Source: an uncultured Commensalibacter sp.
GTDB lineage: Bacteria; Pseudomonadota; Alphaproteobacteria; Acetobacterales; Acetobacteraceae
Assembly (NCBI GenBank): GCA_945266285.1
Contig: CALYOP010000002.1
Span: 248,001 to 312,000 of the forward strand
Direction: 5' to 3'
Length of the DNA stretch: 64,000 bases
Shown here: positions 32,396 through 42,310 of the stretch, piece after piece
How positions within the stretch are numbered: the stretch's first letter is position 1
Layout: every line of letters starts with the position of its first letter
Notes under the pieces: model-generated
What the model saw: the letters and a program-made list of their open reading frames with translations, nothing else
Database searches by the model: none
Told to the model about the DNA's origin: nothing
Position numbers and translations under genes: made by a program

Positions 32396-32842
32396 ATGGA
32401 AAAATTCTGGGAAAAATTATCGCTATCGGAAATGGATACCGAACAATGGGAAGCATTATGTGATCGTTGTGGGCGATGCTGTTTACATAAATTGCGAGAC
32501 GATGATACGGATGAAGTGCTGTTTACAAACGTAGCTTGCTGTTTATTAAATGTAGATAGTGGTCAGTGTAAAGATTATGAAAATCGGCATAAAAAGGTTC
32601 CAGACTGCTTACAGCTAACAATGGATTTGCTTGTAAAAGTGGATTGGCTTTCTCCAACTTGTGCTTATCGCTTATTGAAAGAAGGAAAAGCGTTACGTCA
32701 ATGGCATCCATTGATTTCTAAAAACCATGAATCCGTGCATAAAGCCGGTATTTCTGTTCGGGGAAGAGTAATTAGCGAAAGAAGAGCCGGAGATATAGAG
32801 GATTATATTGTTGATTGGCCCGGTTTGTCCGACAAAGATTAA
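32396..32842 (+). CDS. YcgN family cysteine cluster protein
   Basis: MEKFWEKLSLSEMDTEQWEALCDRCGRCCLHKLRDDDTDEVLFTNVACCLL; in-frame ATG 32396 preferred. Confidence 0.88.
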   Translation: MEKFWEKLSLSEMDTEQWEALCDRCGRCCLHKLRDDDTDEVLFTNVACCLLNVDSGQCKDYENRHKKVPDCLQLTMDLLVKVDWLSPTCAYRLLKEGKALRQWHPLISKNHESVHKAGISVRGRVISERRAGDIEDYIVDWPGLSDKD

Positions 32843-32967
32843 TGATTATTCGATATAATTTCTTAGAAATTTGCAATTTTAAGGGTAAAAATAAAAAAAT
32901 ATTGCTTTTTTTGAAATTTTTAGTTTTCGTAAAGTTAACTTCGTGCTAGAAGGCGGCATTACCATTT

Positions 32968-33054
32968 GCGAGCTTGGCGGAATGGTAGACGCACAGGACT
33001 TAAAATCCTGAGTCCATAACGGACGTGCGGGTTCAAGTCCCGCAGCTCGCACCA
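32968..33054 (+). tRNA. tRNA-Leu (anticodon UAA), CCA encoded
   Basis: 87 nt: acceptor GCGAGCT/AGCTCGC, anticodon stem AGGAC..(TTAAAA)..TCCT, long variable arm, TPsiC loop GGTTCAAGTCC, terminal ACCA. Confidence 0.96.
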
Positions 33055-33957
33055 TCTTTTCCCTTTCATAGAAATGAACGGTGTAGGTTGCAGAAATATT
33101 TTTTCTGTTACTGGGTGATACCATTTTTATAGTATTATAACGATCAGATAATAAAAACTTTATCCCTTTATTAAAAAAAGAAACTTTCTAATTTTTATGA
33201 TGTTTGCTGGGATTATTGTTAGGTTATAGCGAAACTATATAAAGGCTTTACGCAAATAAATAATCTTTTGAGTGATAGCGAATCTATTTCGTTGTCATGT
33301 GAAATATTTTTGTCTTTTCTAAATTTCCTAATGAGAAAGCGTAAACTAACGAACAAATTATTGATTATCTGCGGCGAGAAGATAATCCTATATTGATATT
33401 TGGAAATGCATTGTTTCAAGAACGAAGAAAAATATTGCGAAAACTAGATTGTTGTTCTTGATGAAATTCACTTTTATGCCAATAGTTATTAGCTATATTT
33501 CAAGATTATTAAGAATTTGTAAAAGCTTTTTTAAAGTTTGTAAGAGTTTTTCATAATCTTAAACCTTAAATGCATATTAAAATATAATAGAGATATAAGC
33601 AAAAAGGTTTAGGTTATATGTTTTGTCTAATATTCTTTTCATGAATATTCACGTTATATTTGTTTTAATCATATTCCTATCAAAATAAATGATCATTTAT
33701 TTCTTAAAATTTATATAATTAACAATTATTTATAATTTATTAACAAAATGTCAATATAAATTTATAGAAAGGTAAGTATTATTTATTTTTATAGATTGTA
33801 AAAATATTATCTTAAAATATGGATAGTATATTTTTGACCATAAAGTAAATTATTTTATATAAAATTATGTAATTATATTTCTAAATATTAGGTTATTTCT
33901 ATTCTATGTTGGATGAATACCATTATCATTTCTGATTGAGGAAAAGGTAGTCTCATC

Positions 33958-34227
33958 ATGAAAAAATCGAAAACGCTTTACCTTAGTCTTGTTGTTACAA
34001 TTTTGAGCGGATGCAGCGCAGTTGCTAAAGATAATCAATCCATGCCTATACAGGCTAAGATTAATATCGCAAATCCAGCTTCAGTTTATTGTGTCAAACA
34101 AGGTGGAAAATTAGAAATTCGCAAAGATTCAAATGGCGGTGAAAAGGGATATTGTCATTTACCAGATGGCAGAGTTGTCGAAGAATGGGAATTTTTCCGC
34201 GCTAATTCTACCCATAAAAAAGAATAA
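33958..34227 (+). CDS. DUF333-domain putative lipoprotein
   Basis: lipobox ILSGCSA; NPASVYCVKQGGKLEIRKDSNGGEKGYCHLPDGRVVEEWEFFR. Confidence 0.85.
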   Translation: MKKSKTLYLSLVVTILSGCSAVAKDNQSMPIQAKINIANPASVYCVKQGGKLEIRKDSNGGEKGYCHLPDGRVVEEWEFFRANSTHKKE

Positions 34228-34318
34228 CCGATCAGAAAAATTAGAAATATCACTGTGTTTATTTTAAAATCATTGTAGGATGAATTGATCCGAATGCTAA
34301 TTTCTTAACCCTTCGCAT

Positions 34319-34576
34319 ATGGATATAATCGGCATGTCCTCCATTATCCCTCCTTTTCTGAAGAAATTTTATCTTGCTATAGCAGCGCTGGTTATCGGGC
34401 TAATTATTGGAGGGTGGTCGGGTATTTATATTATGTTTTATATCTATGATGAAAACCATGATCTGCTGATAGATTGGGTTTTTTTAGCAATTGGTATCGC
34501 TTTTTTAGTTTGGAGCATTCGGCAATTCATTATCTTAGGACGTCAGAGTGACCCCGACGATCCTAATGCAATTTAA
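34319..34576 (+). CDS. small hypothetical membrane protein (two TM segments)
   Basis: 85 aa; two hydrophobic stretches. Confidence 0.55.
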   Translation: MDIIGMSSIIPPFLKKFYLAIAALVIGLIIGGWSGIYIMFYIYDENHDLLIDWVFLAIGIAFLVWSIRQFIILGRQSDPDDPNAI

Positions 34577-34577
34577 A

Positions 34578-36089
34578 TTATTTTAAGAATGCTTTCGCTA
34601 AAGCATTTTGTTGATCAAGCGTTATCGGAAGCTCGGTTTTAGTAATGTCAACACCTTGCCAACCAGCCCCTAAAGCTGTGAAAAGATTAACGGCATCTTG
34701 AAAGCGGTCAAGCAAAGCAATCGCTTCGGCATTTTCAGCGTTAACAGCTGTTCTCTGGGTTGTTAGAACATCTAGGTAACCCGTTAAACCAGCTTTATAT
34801 AGTTTCTGAGCACGGCTTAACGCTAATTGACTGCTTAACTTTGATGCATGTAGCAATTTAACATGATCAGCATCATCGCCCCAAGCAGTAATAACGTCTT
34901 CAACTTCTTTGAGGGCATTTAGTATTGTTTGACGATATTGTAACCGAGCCGCTTCTGCATTGGCTTGTTCTGCTTGAACTTTTGCAGTCAATTTCCCACC
35001 ATGGAATAGCGGAATAGACAAATTTAAGAAGTTATTCGATATTAAACTTGCAATATCGGCAAGTTGTGAAGCATGCGAGGTGCTTGGCATAGCACTCATA
35101 TCTAATGAAAACTGCGGATAGAGTTGGGCAACCGCAATCCCGACATTCGCTGTTGCTATTGCATATTGGCGTTCTGCATTACGTACATCCGGTCGATTAG
35201 CCAAAACGATAGATGGCAAAGAGGGTGGAAAAGGAGGTAAATCCGGCAGAGGATGATCTTGCTTTAATTCAGTTTCAGTTGTGCCTGGCGGTTGGCCTAG
35301 TAAAACGTCAATCGCATGCGTAATTTGTGAAATACTTGTAAGCAAAGGCACACGGGCAGCCATCTGTGATTGTAATTCAGCTTGTGCCTGAGCTGTTTGT
35401 AAGGTTGTACCTGTTCCTTCGGCATATTCACGTTGCGCAAGATTGTAAATATATTGGGCAACAGCTACGTTCGTATCAGCAATTTTAACCCGTAATTGCA
35501 TAACACGCAAAGTAACGTAGTTATTTGCCAATTGGGACAGCATGGTTAGTAAAACCGCTCTACGATCTTCAATTGAAGATTTTACAGCTTCTTCGTGTGA
35601 TTGTACAGTACGGCGGATCAATCCAAAAGCATCAAGTTGCCAGCTAAAATTCGCACCATAACGTCGAATAACGGCATTATTAGGAGTAGCTCTAGTAACT
35701 TCAGTATTTGTTTGTGTATTGGAGGTCGTAGAATAACCAAAGCCAGCAGAGCCATCCAGTTGTGGATACCAATTAGCTGCTTGTTGATCGCGTAGTGCTT
35801 GAGCGGCAATAATACGTTGGCCAGCTATTTGAAGGTCATAATTGTTCTGGATGGCTTTTTCAACCAATCGATTTAATAATGGATCATGAAATTGTTCCCA
35901 CCAACGACGCATATCATTAGCAGCCTGCGCGATTTCTTGTGCTGTTGCAGGATGATCATTAACTTTTTCTGCCCATTCCTGAGGAATCTTCATATGATCA
36001 CGATGGAAGTTTGGCCCAACATTACAGCCGCTCAGTCCAATTAAAACGGTAACTAATGCGGTCTTCCAAAGTATTTTTTTTCGAAACAT
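34578..36089 (-). CDS. RND-type efflux outer-membrane lipoprotein, NodT family
   Basis: LIGLSGCNVGPNFHRD lipobox; TolC-like repeats; ATG 36089 preferred because the longer ORF overlaps the adaptor gene. Confidence 0.9.
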   Translation of the reverse strand: MFRKKILWKTALVTVLIGLSGCNVGPNFHRDHMKIPQEWAEKVNDHPATAQEIAQAANDMRRWWEQFHDPLLNRLVEKAIQNNYDLQIAGQRIIAAQALRDQQAANWYPQLDGSAGFGYSTTSNTQTNTEVTRATPNNAVIRRYGANFSWQLDAFGLIRRTVQSHEEAVKSSIEDRRAVLLTMLSQLANNYVTLRVMQLRVKIADTNVAVAQYIYNLAQREYAEGTGTTLQTAQAQAELQSQMAARVPLLTSISQITHAIDVLLGQPPGTTETELKQDHPLPDLPPFPPSLPSIVLANRPDVRNAERQYAIATANVGIAVAQLYPQFSLDMSAMPSTSHASQLADIASLISNNFLNLSIPLFHGGKLTAKVQAEQANAEAARLQYRQTILNALKEVEDVITAWGDDADHVKLLHASKLSSQLALSRAQKLYKAGLTGYLDVLTTQRTAVNAENAEAIALLDRFQDAVNLFTALGAGWQGVDITKTELPITLDQQNALAKAFLK

Positions 36090-36099
36090 ATTTAAAAAC

Positions 36100-37011
36100 T
36101 CATAAATGGTCTTGTAGCCAGGTCGATAATTTTCCACGTCGACCTTTGGTTTGTGGGCCTACACTAATCGTAGCAGTCATACCTGCTGAAAGGTTGATTG
36201 TATCTGGAATATGATCAATATGGATTCGAACAGGTATTCTTTGTGCTAGACGAACCCAGGTAAAAATAGGATCAACATTCTGAAGACCAAAGCCATCAGG
36301 ATCAGCGTTCTTATCATTGATACCACGTGCAATACTGACGACATGTCCAGGTAAAATCTGTTTATAACCCATTAATTTAATACGGGCGACATCTCCAACA
36401 TGTATTCCCCACATTTTGGTTTCTTCAAAATAACCATAAACCCAGTAGGAATCAGCGTCGATAACGGAAAGGTAAGATTGCCCAGCATTTACGTAATCAC
36501 CCACGCGTAAATTAAGGTTGGTAATGTAACCATTGACTGGAGAATAAAGAATAGAGCGCTGTAAATTTAATCTTGCAGTATTCAAACTTGATTGTGCGGA
36601 ATCGACGTTTGCCTGAGCAATACGGACTTTTGTATTATAATCTTCTTTTTCTTCTGTTGAAACAATGCCTTCAAGATTTTTACGACGTGAAGCATTACGC
36701 TTTTGTAGTGCCAGATCGGCTTGGGCTGAATCTAATCGAGCCTGAGCTTCATCAATTGCAAGGCGGAAACGAACGGGATCAATGACGAATAAGGGATCGC
36801 CTTTATGTACAAATTTATTATCTAATACTGGAATTTGAACAACCGTTCCTGAAACTTCGGGGGCGATTTTGACCACATAAGCGCGCACCCGGCCATCTCT
36901 TGTCCATGGTGCTACCATATATGTATTCCATAAGGTCATTCCTAGGATGAGTGCTACAGCTACAACAACGAGCGTTAAAATAACACGAATAATTTTACTG
37001 ACAGAAAACAT
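36100..37011 (-). CDS. HlyD/EmrA-type periplasmic adaptor (AaeA-like)
   Basis: 303 aa; WTRDGRVRAYVVKIAPEVSGTVVQIPVLDNKFVHKGDPLFVID. Confidence 0.92.
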   Translation of the reverse strand: MFSVSKIIRVILTLVVVAVALILGMTLWNTYMVAPWTRDGRVRAYVVKIAPEVSGTVVQIPVLDNKFVHKGDPLFVIDPVRFRLAIDEAQARLDSAQADLALQKRNASRRKNLEGIVSTEEKEDYNTKVRIAQANVDSAQSSLNTARLNLQRSILYSPVNGYITNLNLRVGDYVNAGQSYLSVIDADSYWVYGYFEETKMWGIHVGDVARIKLMGYKQILPGHVVSIARGINDKNADPDGFGLQNVDPIFTWVRLAQRIPVRIHIDHIPDTINLSAGMTATISVGPQTKGRRGKLSTWLQDHL

Positions 37012-37043
37012 AGTCGAAGATTAAACTTTCCTAGAATGGCACA

Positions 37044-37238
37044 TTATGCATAAAGAATAAGTAAACATAAAACACAGACATATAACGCAACTTCAAATAG
37101 TGCGAGATGCCAAAATAATTTTATTAACCCTGTCCGCCATAAGATTGAGCGGATTATCATTGTTATTATCAAAGCAATCAAGGCGTAGACAACAAATGGT
37201 GCGATAAAAACACCAAATAAATCAAATTCCGCTATCAT
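37044..37238 (-). CDS. DUF1656 (AaeX-like) small membrane protein
   Basis: 64 aa; EFDLFGVFIAPFVVYALIALIITMIIRSILWRTGL. Confidence 0.85.
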   Translation of the reverse strand: MIAEFDLFGVFIAPFVVYALIALIITMIIRSILWRTGLIKLFWHLALFEVALYVCVLCLLILYA

Positions 37239-37244
37239 TAAATT

Positions 37245-37421
37245 TTACTCAATCAAAAAGGCTTCATAACTGCCAATAATACTTGAACCCAATAGTTTAC
37301 GGGCGATGAACATAATACCAGATAAAAAAATACTTAAAAGAAAAAGCACAATGAAGATCAATTTATAGAGATTGAAATTTAGTATGATCAAAGAAGCGCA
37401 TAAGTCTATAATTTTCTGTAG
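37245..37421 (-). pseudogene. possible truncated membrane-protein gene (candidate C-terminal remnant of a FUSC-type permease)
   Basis: 58-codon open frame not in ORF track: LQKIIDLCASLIILNFNLYKLIFIVLFLLSIFLSGIMFIARKLLGSSIIGSYEAFLIE*; ends 6 bp before DUF1656 start on the same strand. Confidence 0.3.
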
Positions 37422-37946
37422 TCAAGCATTTTCATTATGTTTTTCGATGGCGGAAAAGCAAATATGAAGTTATGTAAACCTCAAAAAGACGGATGGTAAT
37501 ACTGAAATCTATGCTTTGAATTGTTTAGATTGGTTAATTAGAACCCATTGAAATGGGTTTGAAATTGCTGATTATTATGAAAAATGTTTATTGTTTTTCT
37601 ATTAACAGTCTGAAAAAAAGATAGTATTTCTGAAATGTTAGATAAGGGAATTATTTGTTAACCAATTATTAAATTGGATCCGTTGGAATTTCTCTTTTTA
37701 TTGCGGAAAAGCAATCAAAAATAAAATGTGGGAATAATATGATTGTAAGATTCAAAAGCTTTCAGCGGGTGAAAAATCTATGGTGAAACCTTTTGGTTTC
37801 GATATCGTTATATTAATTATCAAAGTGAACTGATATTAAATTTACACGATGTTTACCGTTTATGGGTTATCAATTTATTAAATTAAGCCTATGTTTAAAT
37901 TGGCAAGTTTGATCTATCTATGCAGAATTATAAGGAGGAAAAGTTA

Positions 37947-38222
37947 ATGTTTTTCAAAAAGAAAAAGAAACCGGAATATATTGCCGAAAACGTTAACGAT
38001 GAAATAGCATCTCTTAAAAAACAAGTTGAATCTTTGCTGAATGAAAGAGTTACACCAGCTATCGCCAATGCTGCTGATAAGGCCGAGCATGTTGTTCATA
38101 ATGCAAAAGAAATGACAGATTGTCAGATGAAACAAGTTTCTGACAAAGTACAGTCTCGTCCTTTGATGGCGATTGGTATTGCTGTGATCATCGGATGCTT
38201 TATAGGTAAGATTATTCGTTAA
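37947..38222 (+). CDS. DUF883 (ElaB/YqjD-like) membrane-anchored protein
   Basis: MFFKKKKKPEYIAENVNDEIASLKKQVESLLNERVTPA...RPLMAIGIAVIIGCFIGKIIR; start after AAGGAGG. Confidence 0.75.
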   Translation: MFFKKKKKPEYIAENVNDEIASLKKQVESLLNERVTPAIANAADKAEHVVHNAKEMTDCQMKQVSDKVQSRPLMAIGIAVIIGCFIGKIIR

Positions 38223-38233
38223 TAACACACAAT

Positions 38234-38686
38234 TTGAAAGTGGCTTATAACCCTATGAAGATCGCTGATTTAGGTAAGTCTGCCTTTAACGCAGAAGTGT
38301 TTCTTTGGAAAAAAAAGACAAGCAGAGTAGGAAAACAAATCATTTTTCTTGTTGCTGCAGCGCTTTTTGGTTTGTTTACTTTGATATCTTTCCATGCGCT
38401 ACTCGCTGCTATTTGTTGGGTATGGTTGGATGTAGGTCTGATTTCAACAGCAGCGATTGTCTGCGGCGTTGATATTTTCTTTATGCTACTGATGCTTGTT
38501 TTTTCTAGACAAAAAATCACTGCTGAAGAAATAGAAGCCCGTTTTAATCGCAATAACAATTTGAATGAATTACGTAATACATTAGCTTTGACAACTGTTA
38601 TAAATGCGTTGAGTGGTCCTTTAGGAAGTTATCTTGGACAACATTTATGGAATTTATTAGGGAAGTTGTTTAGAAGAAAAAAATAG
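38234..38686 (+). CDS. YqjE/holin-superfamily-like small membrane protein
   Basis: two TM segments (IIFLVAAALFGLFTLISFHALLAAICWVWLDVG...); adjacent to DUF883 gene; real start may be an internal ATG. Confidence 0.5.
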   Translation: MKVAYNPMKIADLGKSAFNAEVFLWKKKTSRVGKQIIFLVAAALFGLFTLISFHALLAAICWVWLDVGLISTAAIVCGVDIFFMLLMLVFSRQKITAEEIEARFNRNNNLNELRNTLALTTVINALSGPLGSYLGQHLWNLLGKLFRRKK

Positions 38687-38941
38687 CGCTTAATGCCAGA
38701 ATAAGAAAACCTTGCTTGTTCTGGTGTCCTGAATATTGCAGTTATTTCGTCTTTTTTCGATATTTATTTTATAGACAAGCCTCTGTTCTTACAAAAAGTT
38801 ACGCTTAACGGAATAAAAATCGTATAAGCAACCATTTTTATCCCTAATCCTTACAATGTTGTACAACATATATTGATTTTCGAAATGATATATGCAATTT
38901 TAAGTAGTCATAAGATCATTTCATAACCTGGAGTAGAGAAT

Positions 38942-39664
38942 ATGCGTATTCTTTTAATGGGAGACAATTTCTTTACCGAGTATGAACTTTGTCAAGAATT
39001 GAAAACTGCGGGATTTATCATCGATTGCATTAGCTACGACGAACGATTGTTGGAAACTTCTCGCTTCTATGATTATGACATCATCATTTTTAATGTCGAT
39101 AATCCTACACAGAATATTTTCTCGGTTATCAAGGAAATTAGACTGGCCGGGAGTAAGACTCCGATTATCATTGTGTCAAAACAAAATGATACTCATACCA
39201 AAGTTCAAGCCTTTACTGCGGGTGCAGATGATTATGTCGTTGCTCCTTTTGATAGGGCAGAATTAATTGCACGTTGTAAAACGATTCTTAGACGTATGAA
39301 AGGATACAGTGAATCTATTATTCATATCGACAATTTACAACTTAATCTCGACACACATGAAGTTTTTGTAAATGGTAATCCTGTTCATCTAACGGGGAAA
39401 GAATATTCAGTACTTGAATTACTTATTCTCAGAAGGGGCATGTTACTTAGTAAGACAACATTTCTTAACCATCTTTATGGCGGTAGTGTTGACGAACCAG
39501 ATGTAAAAATTATTGATGTGTTTGTTTGTAAATTGAGAAAGAAATTACAACAAGCCGGTGCGGGCGATATTATTGCGACGTTGTGGGGTAGGGGTTATAT
39601 CCTCCGTAAACCTACACGCACGGAGGAGGTGAATGATAAATCTAAATACGAAAAAGTATATTGA
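38942..39664 (+). CDS. CtrA-like OmpR-family response regulator with degenerate receiver domain
   Basis: 240 aa; VHLTGKEYSVLELLILRRGMLLSKTTFLNHLYGGSVDEPDVKIIDVFVCKLRKKL...LWGRGYILR closely matches the CtrA winged helix. Confidence 0.85.
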   Translation: MRILLMGDNFFTEYELCQELKTAGFIIDCISYDERLLETSRFYDYDIIIFNVDNPTQNIFSVIKEIRLAGSKTPIIIVSKQNDTHTKVQAFTAGADDYVVAPFDRAELIARCKTILRRMKGYSESIIHIDNLQLNLDTHEVFVNGNPVHLTGKEYSVLELLILRRGMLLSKTTFLNHLYGGSVDEPDVKIIDVFVCKLRKKLQQAGAGDIIATLWGRGYILRKPTRTEEVNDKSKYEKVY

Positions 39665-39700
39665 AATAACGGTCTCGTTTTTCTGATATAATATTATTTC

Positions 39701-40483
39701 TTATACAGTAAATTGTTCAGAAAATATTCTTTCAGAAAGACTATGATCAGGATTAAATAAAATCCACGACTGGATAGATAAATTTTCCTGAATTGATATG
39801 TGAATAACATCTCTGATTTCGGTAAAATCAGCGACTGCTGCAACTGGACGTTTTTGTTCTTCTAATATAGAGCAGTCAATCTTTGTAGAAGATGGTAACA
39901 AAGCGCCCCGCCAACGTCTAGGTCTAAAAGGACAAATAGGCGTTAATGGGATTAAACCGGAATCCAAAGGTACGATTGGTCCATGAGCTGATAAATTATA
40001 AGCCGTAGACCCCGCAGGCGTTGATACAATAACACCGTCACATATAAGTTCAGGTAAACGTATCTTACCATCTGTAGAGATTTGTATTTTAGCTGCTTGG
40101 CGTGTTTGTCTGTAAAGAAAGACATCGTTAAACGCCAAAGCAGTATGTTTTTTATTGTCTGCTGTTGTTGCCGTCATTGTCAACGGATTTAACCGCGTGG
40201 GATGAGCTTTTTTCATTATGGCGATTAGATCGCCTTTGACACGAGGATTTGTTAAAAATCCGATTGAACCAAAATTAATACCATAAACAGGTATTTGGTA
40301 ATTCATGTAATGATGAAGTGTTTCAAGAATGAAACCGTCACCCCCAATACATATAATCGCTTCAGCATCTTGTATCGGAGCGTTACCATACTGATGAATC
40401 AGCGTGTCACGATAGCGTAGTGCTGAAGGTTCATGAATAGAAAGAAAGTGTAATTTTTGAGATAGGTTAGCTGGTGGCCACAC
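39701..40483 (-). CDS. nadK: NAD kinase
   Basis: IICIGGDGFILETLHHYMNYQIPVYGINFGSIGFLTN, DGVIVSTPAGSTAYNLSAHGPIV. Confidence 0.95.
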   Translation of the reverse strand: MWPPANLSQKLHFLSIHEPSALRYRDTLIHQYGNAPIQDAEAIICIGGDGFILETLHHYMNYQIPVYGINFGSIGFLTNPRVKGDLIAIMKKAHPTRLNPLTMTATTADNKKHTALAFNDVFLYRQTRQAAKIQISTDGKIRLPELICDGVIVSTPAGSTAYNLSAHGPIVPLDSGLIPLTPICPFRPRRWRGALLPSSTKIDCSILEEQKRPVAAVADFTEIRDVIHISIQENLSIQSWILFNPDHSLSERIFSEQFTV

Positions 40484-41095
40484 TGTAAATTACCTATAAA
40501 ATAACGCTTAAATTAATATCAGATTAAAGTCTGTCGAATCAGCCATTCTTCTGTATGCTCAAATTCATTTATTTAGGCTATTCATAGTGAATTTGTAAGG
40601 CCTATCGTCAATAAATTATCCAGCATGTGAATTTAAGTAAAATTTTTATCAAATCATCAAATTTTAATGATTTATAAACTTTATAGTATTAATCTTTGCT
40701 GAGATACTGTTACTAAGGTAGTTTATCAAATTTAATATTCTTTCAAAATAAGTTCCATAAATTATATTAATACTTAAACGAAAATTAGCATTCAGTAATA
40801 TGAGAGTAAAAAAGCTTAGAAAAAAAATTGCATTAACAGAAAAATAAAAAATTAAGAAAAGATATACAAGATTAAATTATAAAATTAAACGTAATGTTAT
40901 TATTTTAACATATTTCGAGGATACAGCTGCTTATAACATTATAAATCATCATCCTAATGCTATTAGGTGAAATAATAATTTTATATTCGAAACTATAAAT
41001 ATGAAATATTATCTGTTTATGACTAAACAAATAATTAATAAAATGTTAACATATAGGATAGTGTTTTGATGTTAATTTTCAGATGAAGGTAAGAG

Positions 41096-41614
41096 ATGGC
41101 TCAGAATAGTGAAAAGCGTATGCCATCCAGTTCTGTCAACAACAAAAACATTCCTAATCCAATAGATGTTAGGGTTGGAAGCCGAATTCGTTTAAGACGG
41201 ATGTTATTAGGAATATCTCAGGAAAAACTTGCATCAGCTTTGGGACTAACGTTTCAGCAGGTGCAGAAATATGAGCGTGGAACCAATCGTGTTGGAGCTT
41301 CCCGTTTGTTTCATCTTTCTCAAATATTACAGGTTCCTGTAAATTTTTTCTTTGAAGATCTATCCGAAAATTTGTCAAGTAATCAAGATGAATCTTTGAC
41401 TTCAGCGAATTTGGATAACGATAATAATGCGAAAACTAATCAGGAAAAGAAGCTTTCTTTCTATGAAAATATTCAAGATATGAAAGAAAATATTTATCGT
41501 TATGTTAATAGTAAAGAAACATTGGACTTATTGATTCATTATTATCGAATAAAAGATGAAACATCTCGTCATATCATTTTAAATTTTATAAAATCCATGA
41601 GTGAGAAATTATAA
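41096..41614 (+). CDS. XRE-family helix-turn-helix regulator
   Basis: VGSRIRLRRMLLGISQEKLASALGLTFQQVQKYERGTNRVGASRLFHLSQILQVPVNFFFE. Confidence 0.92.
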   Translation: MAQNSEKRMPSSSVNNKNIPNPIDVRVGSRIRLRRMLLGISQEKLASALGLTFQQVQKYERGTNRVGASRLFHLSQILQVPVNFFFEDLSENLSSNQDESLTSANLDNDNNAKTNQEKKLSFYENIQDMKENIYRYVNSKETLDLLIHYYRIKDETSRHIILNFIKSMSEKL

Positions 41615-41624
41615 TTATCGTTAT

Positions 41625-42299
41625 TTATTCTCTGTGTAATATTTGGTCATTTATAAAAGAGGATAATTTGCTGGCCTTAAAAAGTGAACGCAATTCCTGT
41701 TCGTTATAGTCATGACGTACCCAATCTAGGAAATTTTGTTTTTCCTGAGTTTGCTGAGCATAAAGCATAAAAAAAGCGTCAAGTATACCCGTTCTTGAAT
41801 GCTTAAAATGACCATATTTCCATGAAAGTTGCTTCATTGCTTGACGAACTGACCGTCCTTCTAAAAGCATTATGAGTGCAGAGACTAATCCTGCCCGGTC
41901 AGCTCCCGACTTACAATGAATAAGAATGGGGAATTCCATTTTAGAATAGGTATCTGCAAGGCGGAGAATACGGTCTCGATGCGGCGCTCCACGACTTTCA
42001 AAAGGAAGATCGTAAAAATCTAAACCCAGTTTTTTACTCTCAGTTCGAGACAGCGCATCGGAACCGCAATAACGATGTCCACGAAGATTTACCAAGGTTT
42101 TTATTTTATAGCGATGAACCAAAGAGCGTAATCTTCGTGGGGTAGGATGATTGCAGCGATAAACCTTACCAGGAATAACGGTATCAAAATTAGTCCATAC
42201 GAGACGGAAAATCGCGTGATCAATAAATAAACTGTTTAACCAGGCTTTTCCTTTATCGGATACCCTGGTTAAAGCAGGATCAAAATGAAAAAAGCTCAT
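41625..42299 (-). CDS. dual-specificity/tyrosine phosphatase-like protein
   Basis: HCKSGADRAG (CX5R) signature; VNLRGHRYCGSD. Confidence 0.82.
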   Translation of the reverse strand: MSFFHFDPALTRVSDKGKAWLNSLFIDHAIFRLVWTNFDTVIPGKVYRCNHPTPRRLRSLVHRYKIKTLVNLRGHRYCGSDALSRTESKKLGLDFYDLPFESRGAPHRDRILRLADTYSKMEFPILIHCKSGADRAGLVSALIMLLEGRSVRQAMKQLSWKYGHFKHSRTGILDAFFMLYAQQTQEKQNFLDWVRHDYNEQELRSLFKASKLSSFINDQILHRE

Positions 42300-42310
42300 T
42301 TCGACATTTT

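Noticed and set aside
32879-33124. 81-aa minus-strand ORF (MVRAAGLEPARPLWTQDFKSCAST...)
   Set aside because: It is antisense to tRNA-Leu; this is the familiar spurious ORF produced by tRNA-Leu reverse complements.
33219-33419. 66-aa minus-strand ORF in the AT-rich gap after tRNA-Leu
   Set aside because: Short, no recognisable family, in very AT-rich DNA; not enough support for a CDS call.
33540-33900. Many short TTAA/AATT-type repeats resembling CtrA or AT-rich regulator sites, or a CRISPR-like array
   Set aside because: Expected by chance at this base composition; no regular repeat-spacer periodicity anywhere in the window, so no CRISPR call.
40500-41090. 600-bp AT-rich gap upstream of the XRE regulator as a possible ncRNA or phage remnant
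   Set aside because: No clear hairpin-T-run, promoter pair or coding segment that I could support by eye.
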